From: Streptomyces sp. TRM68367
Lineage (GTDB): Bacteria > Actinomycetota > Actinomycetes > Streptomycetales > Streptomycetaceae
Direction: 5' to 3'
Length of the DNA: 64,000 nt
Assembly (NCBI RefSeq): GCF_014495685.1
Contig: NZ_JACTVI010000037.1
Span: 1-64,000 of the forward strand
The position numbers and the translations under genes were made by a program. Positions 32,651 to 40,919 of the stretch are shown in pieces (the stretch's first letter is position 1; each line of letters opens with the position of its first letter). The notes under the pieces were generated by a model, which was given only the letters and a program-made list of their open reading frames with translations, was not told the DNA's origin and made no database searches.

Positions 32651-33265
32651 ATGACCCACACGCACGGCCCCGGCTCCGCCCCCGCACCGCGGCGCACCGA
32701 CGCGCTGCGCAACCGCGAACGGCTGCTCGCCGCGGCGCAGGAGGTGTTCGTCGAGGCCGGGCCCGGCGCGTCCCTCAACGAGATCGCCCGCCGGGCCGGC
32801 GTGGGTCCCGGCACCCTCTACCGGCACTTCCCGAACCGTCACGCCCTGCTGACGGCGGTCCTCAGGGACCGGATCGACGCCCTGCGCGCGCAGGCGGAGA
32901 CCCTGCTGCGCACGGAGACCCCCGACGACGCCCTGGCGCACTGGCTGCACGCGCTGCTCACCCACGCCCGCGTCAACCACGGCATGGTCAGCACCGTGAT
33001 GATCGAGGAACCCGTCACGCCCGGCCTCGACTGCCACCAGGTGATCCTGGACGCGGCGACGGCCCTGCTCACCCGGGCACAGCGGCAGGGAACGGCCCGC
33101 ACCGACCTGACCGCCGACGACCTGCTCCAACTCGTCGCCGGCATCGCCCTGGCCACGGCCCGCCGCACCGACGCGGACCAGCCGGAGCGGCTCATGAACC
33201 TGGTCCTCGACGCCGCCTACGGCCGCGCACATCCCCGGGAGTCGTCACCCGGCGTGCGGGGCTAG
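32651..33265 (+). CDS. TetR-family transcriptional regulator
   Basis: 204 residues. The helix-turn-helix is ASLNEIARRAGVGPGTLYRHFPNRHALL (about 43-70), with NRERLLAAAQEVFVEAG before it. The ligand domain resembles the SbtR-like class (VNHGMVSTVMIEEPVTPG). ATG 32651 has GAAGGCGGC upstream. Its stop overlaps the stop of a convergent VOC-family gene by 4 bases. Targets are unknown; the dyad at 32544 suggests autoregulation. Confidence 0.92.
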   Translation: MTHTHGPGSAPAPRRTDALRNRERLLAAAQEVFVEAGPGASLNEIARRAGVGPGTLYRHFPNRHALLTAVLRDRIDALRAQAETLLRTETPDDALAHWLHALLTHARVNHGMVSTVMIEEPVTPGLDCHQVILDAATALLTRAQRQGTARTDLTADDLLQLVAGIALATARRTDADQPERLMNLVLDAAYGRAHPRESSPGVRG

Positions 33266-33690
33266 CTGGCCCCGGGGACTTCCTCCGTCACACCGTTCAG
33301 CTCCGAGGCCGGATCGCTGCCGTACGGACGGGTGATGATCTCCAGGCCGTGGCCGGCCGGGTCTGCGAAGTACACGCCGCGGCCGCCGTCGTTGCGGTTG
33401 ATGCGGCGCGGGTGCTTGCCGTGCGGATCGGCCTGGATCGGGATCTCCTGCTCGACGAGCCGGGCGAGGGCCTGTTCGAACTCCTCCTCCGAGAGGAGGA
33501 ACGCGTAGTGCTGCATGGGGATGTCGAAGTCGACGGTCGCGAAGTCCAGCGTGACGCCGTTGCTGGTCGTCACCGGCAGGAACACCCCGGCTGGTTCCCC
33601 GACCTCAAGACCGAGGATCCCGGCGAGAAAACGGGCAGACTTCTCCCGGTCACGGGAGAAGACAATGGTGTGGTTGAACTCGACTGACAC
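33262..33690 (-). CDS. VOC-family (glyoxalase/bleomycin-resistance-like) protein
   Basis: 142 residues, two beta-alpha-beta-beta-beta units of the vicinal-oxygen-chelate fold. FNHTIVFSRDREKSARFLAGILGLEVG (5-31) gives the first metal His, and GRGVYFADPAGHGLEIIT gives the late Glu. The family includes glyoxalases, dioxygenases and antibiotic-binding proteins; the type here is not clear. ATG-equivalent start 33690 begins MSVEFNHT. It overlaps the convergent TetR gene by 4 bases. Confidence 0.9.
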   Translation of the reverse strand: MSVEFNHTIVFSRDREKSARFLAGILGLEVGEPAGVFLPVTTSNGVTLDFATVDFDIPMQHYAFLLSEEEFEQALARLVEQEIPIQADPHGKHPRRINRNDGGRGVYFADPAGHGLEIITRPYGSDPASELNGVTEEVPGAS

Positions 33691-33891
33691 TGGTCAATGC
33701 CTCCACAGGCATCTCCGCGGAACCTCCATGTCTCACCCAGCCGGTGACCGACACGCGATGCCGCGGCGGAGAGCATAGGCAGCCCGCTCAGCGGGCGTCG
33801 AGCGGTTTCGGCCGAGCCGGGCCACGGCGTCTCAGAAGGGTGCGGGTAATCGGGTTGCGCGGCGGCAGCCGCCCCGTGCTTGCATGGGCGC

Positions 33892-34530
33892 ATGGTGTCC
33901 GCCGACCGTCTGCTCGCCTTCGCGGCGATGTCGTTTCTGCTGATCGTGGTGCCCGGCCCCAGTGTGCTGTTCGTGATCGGGCGGGCGCTGGCGCAGGGGC
34001 GGCGTGCAGCGCTGACCTCGGTGGTCGGGAACACGCTCGGTGCCTACGTCCTCGTCCTGGCCGTCGCTCTCGGCGTCGGGTCGGTCGTCGAGCGCTCGGT
34101 GCTCGTCTTCACGGTGCTGAAGCTCGCCGGCGCGGCCTACCTCGTGTATCTCGGCGTCAGGGCGTGGCGGACACGCGGTGTGCTGGCGGATGCGTTCGCC
34201 GCCGACGCGGCCGGGCACGGCGGGCTGCGGACGTTCTGGGAGGGGTTCGCGGTCGGGGTGACCAATCCCAAGACCATCGTGTTCTTCGCGGCCGTACTGC
34301 CGCAGTTCGTCGACCGCGGCCAGGGACATGTCGCGGCGCAGATGCTGCTGCTCGGGCTGGTCTTCAACGTGATCGCGGTGACCTGCGACAGCGTGTGGGG
34401 GCTGGCGGCGTCGACCGCGCGGAGCTGGTTCGCGCGGTCGCCGCGGCGGCTGTCCCTGGTCGGCGGGGCCGGCGGCCTCACCATGATCGGCCTGGGGGTG
34501 ACCGTGGCGGTGACCGGCCGCAAGGAATGA
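33892..34530 (+). CDS. LysE/RhtB-family amino-acid exporter
   Basis: 212 residues with six membrane segments. FAAMSFLLIVVPGPSVLFVIGRALAQG (8-34) carries the PGPS motif of LysE/RhtB carriers, followed by GNTLGAYVLVLAVALGVG and the mid-protein GVTNPKTIVFFAAVLPQF motif. These proteins export amino acids or derivatives at the membrane. ATG 33892 was chosen; a TTG four codons upstream is also in frame. The adjacent secreted-protein gene is probably independent. Confidence 0.92.
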   Translation: MVSADRLLAFAAMSFLLIVVPGPSVLFVIGRALAQGRRAALTSVVGNTLGAYVLVLAVALGVGSVVERSVLVFTVLKLAGAAYLVYLGVRAWRTRGVLADAFAADAAGHGGLRTFWEGFAVGVTNPKTIVFFAAVLPQFVDRGQGHVAAQMLLLGLVFNVIAVTCDSVWGLAASTARSWFARSPRRLSLVGGAGGLTMIGLGVTVAVTGRKE

Positions 34531-34626
34531 GCGGTCTTCGGACACCGAAACGCCAGGTAGTGCAACCTTTCCGTCAACCCGCTCGTCTCACCCGATATCA
34601 GCACCATCGAGGTCTCGGGGGAGACA

Positions 34627-35214
34627 ATGGCACGAACACGAACCGCCTGGGCGACCGTTTCGCTCATGGCCGCCACGCTGGGCGTGGCCGCGGTCCCGGC
34701 CGACGCCGCGCCGACCGCCTCCACCACCACGCGCACCACCGCGTGCCCGACCGGCTGGGGCAGCGCCGACAAGACGCGCGCCACCGCCACGGCAACGCCG
34801 GTGCAGAACATCAGGACCGGCCGCCACGTCTGCTTCGACCGGATGGTCGTCGACGTTCCCGGCGCCGGCCGCGGCAGCCTCGGCTACTCGGTCAGGTATG
34901 TCGACCGCCTGCACCAGGACGGATCGGGGCAGGTCATACCCGTCGGCGGCGGCGCCGTGCTCGAGGTGCGGGTGGCCGCACCCGCGTACGACCCCGCGAC
35001 CGGCAAACCCGCCTATCCCGCACGGGCGGGCCGGACCCTGCCCGGCGTGGACCTCACCGGATACCGCACCTTCAGGGACGCTCGGTTCGCCGGCAGCTTC
35101 GAGGGGGACACGCAGGTCGGCCTCGGAGTCCGCGCCCGGCTGCCGTTCCGGGTGCTGCCGATGGACGGCCGTGTCGTCATCGACGTCGCCCACACCTGGA
35201 GCAGCGCGCGCTGA
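34627..35214 (+). CDS. Secreted protein with an AMIN-like domain
   Basis: 195 residues. A signal peptide (residues 1-27, cleavage after VPADA) is followed by a Thr-rich linker. RHVCFDRMVVDVPGAGRGSLGYSVRYVD, GAVLEVRVAAPAYDP and GLGVRARLPFRVLPMDGRVVIDVAHTW match the AMIN-like proteins widespread in Streptomyces. These are exported and probably attach to the cell surface; function unknown. Two Cys (CPTGW and HVCFD) may form a disulfide. ATG 34627 follows GGGGGAG. Confidence 0.85.
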   Translation: MARTRTAWATVSLMAATLGVAAVPADAAPTASTTTRTTACPTGWGSADKTRATATATPVQNIRTGRHVCFDRMVVDVPGAGRGSLGYSVRYVDRLHQDGSGQVIPVGGGAVLEVRVAAPAYDPATGKPAYPARAGRTLPGVDLTGYRTFRDARFAGSFEGDTQVGLGVRARLPFRVLPMDGRVVIDVAHTWSSAR

Positions 35215-35265
35215 CTCCCGGCACCCCGGCCGGCGTCATCGCCCGCTCCCTCAAGGAACCCCGCC

Positions 35266-35647
35266 ATGCCCACCGCCGGCCTCGTCCTCACCGGCGCCCG
35301 CGTACGCGACTTGCGCGGGCCCGGTACCGAGGTGGTGGACCTGGGCGGTGCCTGGCTCGTGCCCGGTCTGGTGGAGGAGCACAGCCGCCCCGTGTGGGGC
35401 CTGGACATGACCACCGGGCTCGGCCGGTCCGCGGCCCGTCCGGTCGACCGGGCCCTGATCGAGGACGTGCTGGACGGGTCCCCAGGAGGCCGGCGAGCAC
35501 CTCGTCGCCGGACACGCCCGCCTGGACGCCACCTGCCGCAAGATCGGCCCCCGACTCGGCGTCACCCTGCCCGATCTGGCCACGCCTCAGCAGCAGTTGG
35601 TGGCGATCGACACCTCGTCCCCCACGCCCCGTCCGGCCGCCGGCCGA
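35266..35647 (+). pseudogene. Amidohydrolase N-terminal fragment joined to an unrelated fragment
   Basis: From ATG 35266 the frame reads GLVLTGARVRDLRGPGTEVV followed by DLGGAWLVPGLVEEH, the start of an imidazolonepropionase-like amidohydrolase. The next residues should be HVHL but change to SRPVWGLDMTTGL. A second piece, RSAARPVDRALIEDVLDG, continues after a frame change as GEHLVAGHARLDATCRKIGP and runs to PQQQLVAIDT. Neither has the rest of its protein. The convergent phosphatase begins at 35648. Confidence 0.55.
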
Positions 35648-36796
35648 TCACGCGGGGACGGCGGTGTGCTCGCCCTCGTCGTGGCCGTGGTAGCGGAGCA
35701 GGAGCATGGCGGCGTCGTCGTGCGGCGGCCCGGCGGTGTGCCGCACCAGGTCCTCGCGCAGCGTGTCCAGGGCGCGGTGGGCGTCCCGATCCTTCAGCAG
35801 GTACACGCGCTCGGCCAGCGGGTAGAAGCGCCTGTGCTCGTCGCGGGCCTCGGTGACGCCGTCGGTGTACAGCAGCAGTTGCTCGCCGGGCGCGAACGGC
35901 ACCCGGAAGGGTTTCGGTCCCTCCGCGCCGTGGGCGCTCAGGCCCAGCGGGAGGGCGTAGGCGAGCGGCTGCGGGAGGTCGACGGTGCCGTCGCGGCGGA
36001 CCAGCACCGGGGCCGGGTGACCGTAGTTGAGCAGGACGACCTCGTGGTCCGCGCCGACCTCGGCGAGGACCGCGGTCACGAACTTCTCCCCCTCCAGTTC
36101 CCGCTCCACGCTGCGCTCCAGCCGCTCCCCCAGCCCGACCAGGTCGGTCTCGTCGTACGCCGCCTCCCGGAACGCGCCCAGCACCACCGCGGCCGTCTCC
36201 ACCGCCGCCAGCCCCTTGCCCTGCACATCGCCGACGATCACCCGGACCCCGTACGGCGAGGCGACCACCTCGTACAGGTCACCGCCGATACGGGCCTCCG
36301 CCACCGCCGAGGTGTACGAGACGGCCGCCTGCAGCGGGCCAGCGGTGCGCGGCACCGGCCGCAGCAGCACCCGCTGGGCGACCTCCGCGATCGACCGCAC
36401 ACTGGCCAGCTCGGCCTCACGGCGCGAGCGCATCACGGCAGCCGCGACGCCCACGCCGGTCACGCCCGCCACCGACGCCATCGCGGTGAAGCCCCGCCGC
36501 TCCTCGAACAGCCCGTCGTACAGCCCGAGTCCCACGCACAGCACCAGCGCCACCGCGCCGATCACGGCCGTACGGCGCCAGCCGCCGACCAGCCCGGAGA
36601 ATGCCGGCCCCAGCGACACCAGCGGCAGGAATCCCACGCTCGGCCCGGCGACGACGTCCACCACGCACACCATCGCCATCACGCACACCGGCACCCAGGA
36701 CAGCACCGTGGCACTGGACGGCGGCTTCCTCATGATCATGGCCTGCTCCAGCGGTGTCGTGACGCATGAGAGCCGCCCTCCCCTCACCACAGGCAC
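35648..36796 (-). CDS. Membrane-anchored PP2C-family (SpoIIE-type) phosphatase
   Basis: 382 residues. Three or four N-terminal membrane segments (VLSWVPVCVMAMVCVVDVVAG, AVIGAVALVLCVGLGLYDG, ASVAGVTGVGVAAAVMRS) precede a SpoIIE/PP2C domain. Its metal motifs are RIGGDLYEVV and GDVQGKG, YTDGVTEARDE and GPPHDDAAMLLLRY. It should dephosphorylate anti-sigma-factor antagonists and so control a stress sigma factor. Neither an antagonist nor an anti-sigma gene is adjacent. The GTG start at 36796 is uncertain; ATG codons at positions 20 and 22 (MIMRK) are alternatives. Confidence 0.88.
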   Translation of the reverse strand: MPVVRGGRLSCVTTPLEQAMIMRKPPSSATVLSWVPVCVMAMVCVVDVVAGPSVGFLPLVSLGPAFSGLVGGWRRTAVIGAVALVLCVGLGLYDGLFEERRGFTAMASVAGVTGVGVAAAVMRSRREAELASVRSIAEVAQRVLLRPVPRTAGPLQAAVSYTSAVAEARIGGDLYEVVASPYGVRVIVGDVQGKGLAAVETAAVVLGAFREAAYDETDLVGLGERLERSVERELEGEKFVTAVLAEVGADHEVVLLNYGHPAPVLVRRDGTVDLPQPLAYALPLGLSAHGAEGPKPFRVPFAPGEQLLLYTDGVTEARDEHRRFYPLAERVYLLKDRDAHRALDTLREDLVRHTAGPPHDDAAMLLLRYHGHDEGEHTAVPA

Positions 36797-36903
36797 CCCT
36801 CCTCGGTCTTGAGACTATGCAAAGGTTTCCGTCACGAAGCAGTCCGTGCCGCGACCCTTTACCCAATCGAGGCCGACCGGAGGGAGAGGCCTGGTCCGCG
36901 GGG

Positions 36904-37332
36904 TCAGTCGTACGGCCGGTTGTTCGGTCCCCACGCCCCTGCGGTGACCCGGCGGTAGGCGGCGCGGGCGTGGGCGAGGCGGGCCAGGGTGGTGCCGACA
37001 AGGGCGGCGGTGAGCAGGCAGGCCAGCCAGAAGGTGTCGCGGGCCCCTGTCCAGCTGAGGGTGCCGGCGGGCGGTATGGCGAAGCCGTTGAGGAAGAGCC
37101 AGCACAGCACGGCCGTGCCGGGGGCGGCGGTGAACCGCGCGCACAGGCCCAGCAGGGCGGCCAGCAGGGACAGCGCGACCAGGGCGAAGCCGGGGCGGCC
37201 GATACCCACGAAGGTGTTGAGCAGGGCGACCAGCACGAGTGCGCCGCCGGTGGCCGTGGCCCAGACCAGGGAGGTGGCGACGGGCCGGGGAACGGGTCGG
37301 GCCCCGGTACCGAGGGACACCCACTCGATCAT
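36904..37332 (-). CDS. Four-helix membrane protein of unknown function
   Basis: 142 residues. Four hydrophobic segments (SLVWATATGGALVLVALLNTFVG, FALVALSLLAALLGLC, GTAVLCWLFLNGFAI, TFWLACLLTAALVGTTLARLA) fill most of the protein. The layout resembles the KdpD-type DUF4118 four-helix sensor region, found alone in many Streptomyces. ATG 37332 (MIEWVSLG) has a good GGAAGGA 9 bases upstream. No other domain is present. Confidence 0.7.
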   Translation of the reverse strand: MIEWVSLGTGARPVPRPVATSLVWATATGGALVLVALLNTFVGIGRPGFALVALSLLAALLGLCARFTAAPGTAVLCWLFLNGFAIPPAGTLSWTGARDTFWLACLLTAALVGTTLARLAHARAAYRRVTAGAWGPNNRPYD

Positions 37333-37486
37333 GCTGACGCTTCCTTCCGGTCCTCCGCCGACCTGCCACCGGGCGCGGCCCGTCCCGGCGGCGTGGCCCC
37401 CGAACCGCATTGTTCCACCGGGTGCACCCGTCCGGATGCTGGTTAGGGTGTCGTCGAGGTTCCGTCATCGGCACGCCCCCTGGTAG

Positions 37487-37646
37487 CTCAGCCGGCCGTG
37501 GAGCCCAGCCCTCCCCGTGACTCAGCCGCCCGCGAAGCCCAGCCCTCCCCGTGGCCCCGGAGTCCCGCCCTCCCCGTAGTTCAGCCGTCCGCGGTGTCCG
37601 CCCTCCCCCGCCGCTCAACCATCCCCGGAACCGTACTCCCCCGCCA
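37487..37646. repeat. Degenerate 34-bp tandem repeats after the antiporter gene
   Basis: Two close copies (37487-37520 and 37521-37554) begin CTCAGCCG and end AGCCCTCCCCGTG. They are followed by a partial copy (37555-37579) and two diverged copies (37580-37613 and 37614-37646). The unit abuts the 3' end of the antiporter gene, whose stop (CTCAGCCC on this strand) looks like the start of a further copy. No gene fits in 37333-37647. Confidence 0.8.
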
Positions 37647-37647
37647 C

Positions 37648-38865
37648 TCAGCCCTTCGCGGACGTGGCCTTTGCCGTCTCGGCCGGCACGGTGGTGTCGA
37701 GCGGCTCGGCCGGCGGGCGCCGGGTGAGGCGGCGGGCGAGCGGTTCGGTCCAGCGGGCGGCGAGCGGGCCGACGACGACCAGGATGAGTACGTACGCGGT
37801 GGCCAGCGAGCCGATGCGCGGCTCGACGCCGACGGCGAGTCCGGCGACGACGATGGAGAACTCGCCGCGGGCGACCAGCGTGCCGCCGGTCCGCCAGCGG
37901 CCCTTGGCCGAAATCCCGGCCCGCTTGGCCGCCCAGTAGCCGGTGGCGATCTTCGTCAGGGTCGTGACGGCCGCGAGCGCGAGCGCGGGCAGCAGCACCG
38001 GCGGGATGTCGGAGGGGTCGGTGTGCAGACCGAAGAAGACGAAGAAGACCGCCGCGAACAGGTCCCGCAGCGGGGTGAGGAGGGTACTCGCGCCCTCGGC
38101 GGCCTCACCGGACAGGGCGATGCCGACGAGGAACGCGCCGACGGCGGCGGAGACCTGGAGTTCCTGGGCGAGTCCGGCGACGAGGAGGGTGAGGCCGAGG
38201 ACGACCAGCAGGAGCATCTCGGCGTTGTCGGAGGAGACCGCGCGGCTGATCAGCCGGCCGTGGCGCAGGGCCACGTACAGGACGGCGCCGACGGTGGCCA
38301 GGGCGATGGTGAGGGTGACGGTGCCGCCGGCCAGGCTGACCCCGGCGAGCAGGGCGGTGAGGATGGGCAGGTAGACGGCCATGGAGAGGTCTTCGAGGAC
38401 CAGGATGCTCAGGATGACCGGGGTCTCGCGGTTGCCGAACCGTCCCAGGTCGCCGAGGACCTTGGCGATGACGCCGGAGGAGGAGATCCAGGTGACGCCG
38501 GCCAGGGCGACGGCGGCGATCGGGCCCCAGCCCAGCAGCAGCGCCATCGCGGCGCCGGGGACGGCGTTGAGGACGAAGTCGACGGCGCCGGAGGGGTATT
38601 GGCTCTTGAGGCTGCTGACGAGTTCCGAGGCGCTGTACTCGAGGCCGAGCAGGAGCAGCAGGAGGATAACGCCTATCTCCGCGCCGGTGGCGATGAACTC
38701 CTCGCTCGCTTCCAGGGGCAGGATGCCGCCCTGTCCGAAGGCGAGTCCGGCGAGCAGGTAGAGGGGTATGGGCGAGAAGCCCACCCGTCCCGCGAGGCGT
38801 CCCAGCAGCCCCAGGGCCAGGATGACGGCCCCGAGTTCGATCAGCATGGCGGTGGTGTCGTGCAC
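37648..38865 (-). CDS. CPA2-family cation:proton antiporter
   Basis: 405 residues with about 12 membrane segments. LLAGLAFGQGG, then SSGVIAKVLGDLG with the conserved ion-site region, VILSILVLEDLSMAVYLPIL (the ED pair of KefB-like antiporters) and SAAVGAFLVGIALSGE are diagnostic. It exchanges K+ or Na+ for H+ at the membrane. In Streptomyces it is often preceded by a small TrkA-C regulatory gene; here only a 31-codon frame is found upstream. GTG 38865 has GGAGG 11 bases upstream; ATG 38847 is an alternative. The C-terminus is hydrophilic without a TrkA-N domain. Confidence 0.92.
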   Translation of the reverse strand: MHDTTAMLIELGAVILALGLLGRLAGRVGFSPIPLYLLAGLAFGQGGILPLEASEEFIATGAEIGVILLLLLLGLEYSASELVSSLKSQYPSGAVDFVLNAVPGAAMALLLGWGPIAAVALAGVTWISSSGVIAKVLGDLGRFGNRETPVILSILVLEDLSMAVYLPILTALLAGVSLAGGTVTLTIALATVGAVLYVALRHGRLISRAVSSDNAEMLLLVVLGLTLLVAGLAQELQVSAAVGAFLVGIALSGEAAEGASTLLTPLRDLFAAVFFVFFGLHTDPSDIPPVLLPALALAAVTTLTKIATGYWAAKRAGISAKGRWRTGGTLVARGEFSIVVAGLAVGVEPRIGSLATAYVLILVVVGPLAARWTEPLARRLTRRPPAEPLDTTVPAETAKATSAKG

Positions 38866-39060
38866 GGGCGTCTGTCCTCCGTGGTCGGTTCGGTGACGGC
38901 GTCTGTGCCTTCGTGGGTGCCTGCGGCCGGGCCGGAGCGCGGGCGGTTCGTCGACGGCGTACGGGTACGCGGGTTCCCCGTGGAGTCGATCGGCTGCGTG
39001 CCGTATCGGGGAGGGCCGTATCGGGGGCAGGGACAAGGGATGGCGGGCGGGGAGGAGGCG

Positions 39061-39156
39061 TCAGCGCACGGGGTGGTCGTTCCGGCCGGCGCTGCCGGTA
39101 TCCGGGACGCTGTCGCGGGCGGCGTTCTCGACGCGCACGTGGGCGACTCGATCCAT
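39061..39156 (-). CDS. Possible 31-residue small protein upstream of the antiporter
   Basis: MDRVAHVRVENAARDSVPDT followed by GSAGRNDHPVR. ATG 39156 has a strong GAGGGGG 6 bases upstream. The peptide is hydrophilic with no family. Its place suggests a remnant of, or replacement for, the antiporter regulatory subunit. It could also be a leader. Confidence 0.35.
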   Translation of the reverse strand: MDRVAHVRVENAARDSVPDTGSAGRNDHPVR

Positions 39157-39344
39157 GTCACGCCCCCTCACGTCAGCCTGAACCACCCGGCACTGCTTCA
39201 CAGTTGAGCAAGTAGCCGCTCAATGGAGCGTAAGCACTCTGTAAAAAATTCTAGCGCACGCCGAACGTGGCACCACGCGGCGGAGGTCCCTCAGCAGCAG
39301 GGTGAGCAGGGGGGTTCGGAGCCCGGCGCTCCGGGGCACGGCAT

Positions 39345-39632
39345 TCAGCCCAGGGGCGGCTCACCGCGCCGGCCGCGCTCGCGGTGCGGGTCGAACAGCT
39401 CGACCGCGATGCCCGCGAGGACCAGGCCGGTGGCGATGAGCAGCCCGTCGGCCACGGCGATACCGGTGGCCAGTACGGCGATGGCGACGGCCAGCGTGCA
39501 CCAGGCGCCGGTGTGCCGGTACTCGCGGGGCCGGGCGGGGCGTCCGCTGCTCATCGCCCGCGCGAACCGGGGGTCGTCGCGCGTGAGCCGCGCTTCGAGG
39601 GCGCACAGCCGCTCGTCGTCGGACTGGGGCAT
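39345..39632 (-). CDS. DUF3040-family membrane protein
   Basis: 95 residues. The N-terminal DDERLCALEARLTRDDPRFARAM matches the LsxxErrxLxxIExxLxxDPxfA motif of DUF3040. One or two membrane segments follow (LAVAIAVLATGIAVADGLLIATGLVLAGIAVELF). Members are common in actinobacteria with unknown function. ATG 39632 was chosen because conservation begins at MPQSDDE. Confidence 0.88.
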   Translation of the reverse strand: MPQSDDERLCALEARLTRDDPRFARAMSSGRPARPREYRHTGAWCTLAVAIAVLATGIAVADGLLIATGLVLAGIAVELFDPHRERGRRGEPPLG

Positions 39633-39835
39633 GCCGCATCCCTCCCCGCCGACCGCTCCCGTCATCAGGCCCAACTGGCATCATTCCTGCGGGGGGACAC
39701 CCACAAACGCCGCTACGCGCACCCGTGCCGGTAGGGCGTCGCCCGACGGCTGCGCGTAGCGGCGTCCTCAGAGGGAACCACCCGTCTCACCGCCGTCAAG
39801 CTGCATTCCGGCCGCTTCGGGCGCATGGTGGTCCT

Positions 39836-40054
39836 ATGGACGAGCGCCCGCCCGTGGTCGTACTGCCGCCCTCGCAGGACGGCGGTCGGCCCGTGACGAT
39901 CCACGGGGATCGCGTGGGCACCGCGTACAGCCTGTTCGACGTGCTGGAGTTCCTGCACGCCGCTGGCCTGCCCACCGCCGACACGGCCGTCGACGACCCG
40001 GAGTTGATCGAGTGGCGGGGCGGCGGCCCGTACGACTGGAACGGCGCCGCGTAG
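39836..40054 (+). CDS. Small conserved hypothetical protein
   Basis: 72 residues: MDERPPVVVLPPSQDGGRPV begins it, and YSLFDVLEFLHAAGL and LIEWRGGGPYDWNGAA follow. This resembles a short Streptomyces family with a WxGGGPxxW end; no function is known. ATG 39836 has no strong ribosome binding site. It is soluble with no Cys. Confidence 0.6.
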   Translation: MDERPPVVVLPPSQDGGRPVTIHGDRVGTAYSLFDVLEFLHAAGLPTADTAVDDPELIEWRGGGPYDWNGAA

Positions 40055-40123
40055 CCGCACGCGCCGCCGCCGCTGACGGGGGGCACTGCGCGGGGCCCGC
40101 TTGCCTTGTTGCCGCGGCGGTCG

Positions 40124-40330
40124 TCAGGAGGGGTCCGGGACGAGCCGGTCGAGGCGGTCGCGGTGGGCGGGTGTGAGGTGGAGGTCCGCCGTGGCATGGT
40201 TCTCCGCCAGGTGGTCGATGCAGGCGGTGCCGGGGATCGGCAGGACGACCGGTGAGCGGTCGAGGAGACAGGCGAGGGCGACCTGAGTGGGCGTGGCGCC
40301 GAGTTCGGCGGCCACGGCGGCCATCTCCCC
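40124..40330 (-). pseudogene. Aldo/keto reductase C-terminal remnant
   Basis: The minus strand encodes AAVAAELGATPTQVALACLL followed by DRSPVVLPIPGTACIDHLAENHATADLHLT, the end of an aldo/keto reductase including the conserved NADP-site GT and helix. The barrel and the catalytic Tyr/Lys part are gone. Confidence 0.7.
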
Positions 40331-40407
40331 TCGCTTCAAGTGCACGCTATCAGCGGCCGGTTGACGGCTCCGGGAACCCGGCGGGGCGTTCGGGCCGTCG
40401 TCCCGGC

Positions 40408-40695
40408 ATGGCGGGTGAGTCAGCGGGCGCCCCGGGTGGCGTCGCGGCGCTGGGAGCGGGCCTGGTGCTCGCGGATCAGCTGCCGCTGTGGCTGGAGCGC
40501 CGGGGCTGGATCTACTGGCGCAGGCGCAAGGGGCTGTCGCCCATCGGTTCCGAGTTCCCGGACGCCGGGTCGCGGTTCCGACGAGGGGTCGGGCTCATGA
40601 GTCAGCTGCTGCCCTTCCTGATCCTCGCGGCGCTGACGGTGGTCGGACGGCACCCTCGCAACCCCGGGGCTGTCGAACCGGTTCGAGGAACTTAG
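40408..40695 (+). CDS. Small hypothetical protein with a C-terminal hydrophobic stretch
   Basis: 95 residues: GAGLVLADQLPLWLERRGWI, then YWRRRKGLSPIGSEFPDA and a hydrophobic SQLLPFLILAALTVVG. ATG 40408 lacks a strong ribosome binding site. Similar short Streptomyces proteins with GWIYWRRRKGL exist, function unknown. The 3' end contains a perfect LacI-type palindrome (40673-40686), so it may be truncated or its end is regulatory. Confidence 0.5.
   Translation: MAGESAGAPGGVAALGAGLVLADQLPLWLERRGWIYWRRRKGLSPIGSEFPDAGSRFRRGVGLMSQLLPFLILAALTVVGRHPRNPGAVEPVRGT
40673..40686. promoter_or_regulatory. LacI-type operator, upstream copy
   Basis: TCGAACC-GGTTCGA is a perfect 14-bp palindrome of the class bound by LacI-family regulators. 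It lies 234 bases upstream of the LacI start and inside the end of the preceding small frame. Confidence 0.65.
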
Positions 40696-40817
40696 CAGCG
40701 AGGCGATCGGCCAGCAATACCCGCAGCGAAGATCCATGACCACGATCTCTCGGCTACTTCGGGAAGCACCACTGAGGCGTTGACACCCACCCCGGTTACT
40801 CCTACCGTCACCGAAGC

Positions 40818-40829
40818 GAACCGGTTCGA
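40818..40829. promoter_or_regulatory. LacI-type operator, promoter copy
   Basis: CGAACCGGTTCG is a 12-bp palindrome matching the upstream operator, with a further half-like GGTTCGA at 40901. Its place in the promoter region of the LacI gene suggests autoregulation and control of the importer operon. Confidence 0.7.
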
Positions 40830-40919
40830 CAACCGTTCGCCTCAGCCTCCGCTACCCTGTGGCGACCCACGGCCCGCGGGGAGCGCACGCGCACCGCACT
40901 GGTTCGACGAAGGAGTTCC

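Noticed and set aside
37487..37646. Possible CRISPR array
   Set aside because: The 34-bp units touch each other with no unique spacers, and there are no cas genes.
37498..39207. A 569-codon plus-strand frame rich in Gly, Asp, Gln and Glu
   Set aside because: It mirrors the antiporter in another frame. The repeated GDG and QGQ patterns arise from codons for Leu, Ala and Val on the other strand.
40408..40695. Start of an importer-linked regulatory gene
   Set aside because: The frame has no DNA-binding motif and ends inside the operator region; I kept it only as a hypothetical protein.
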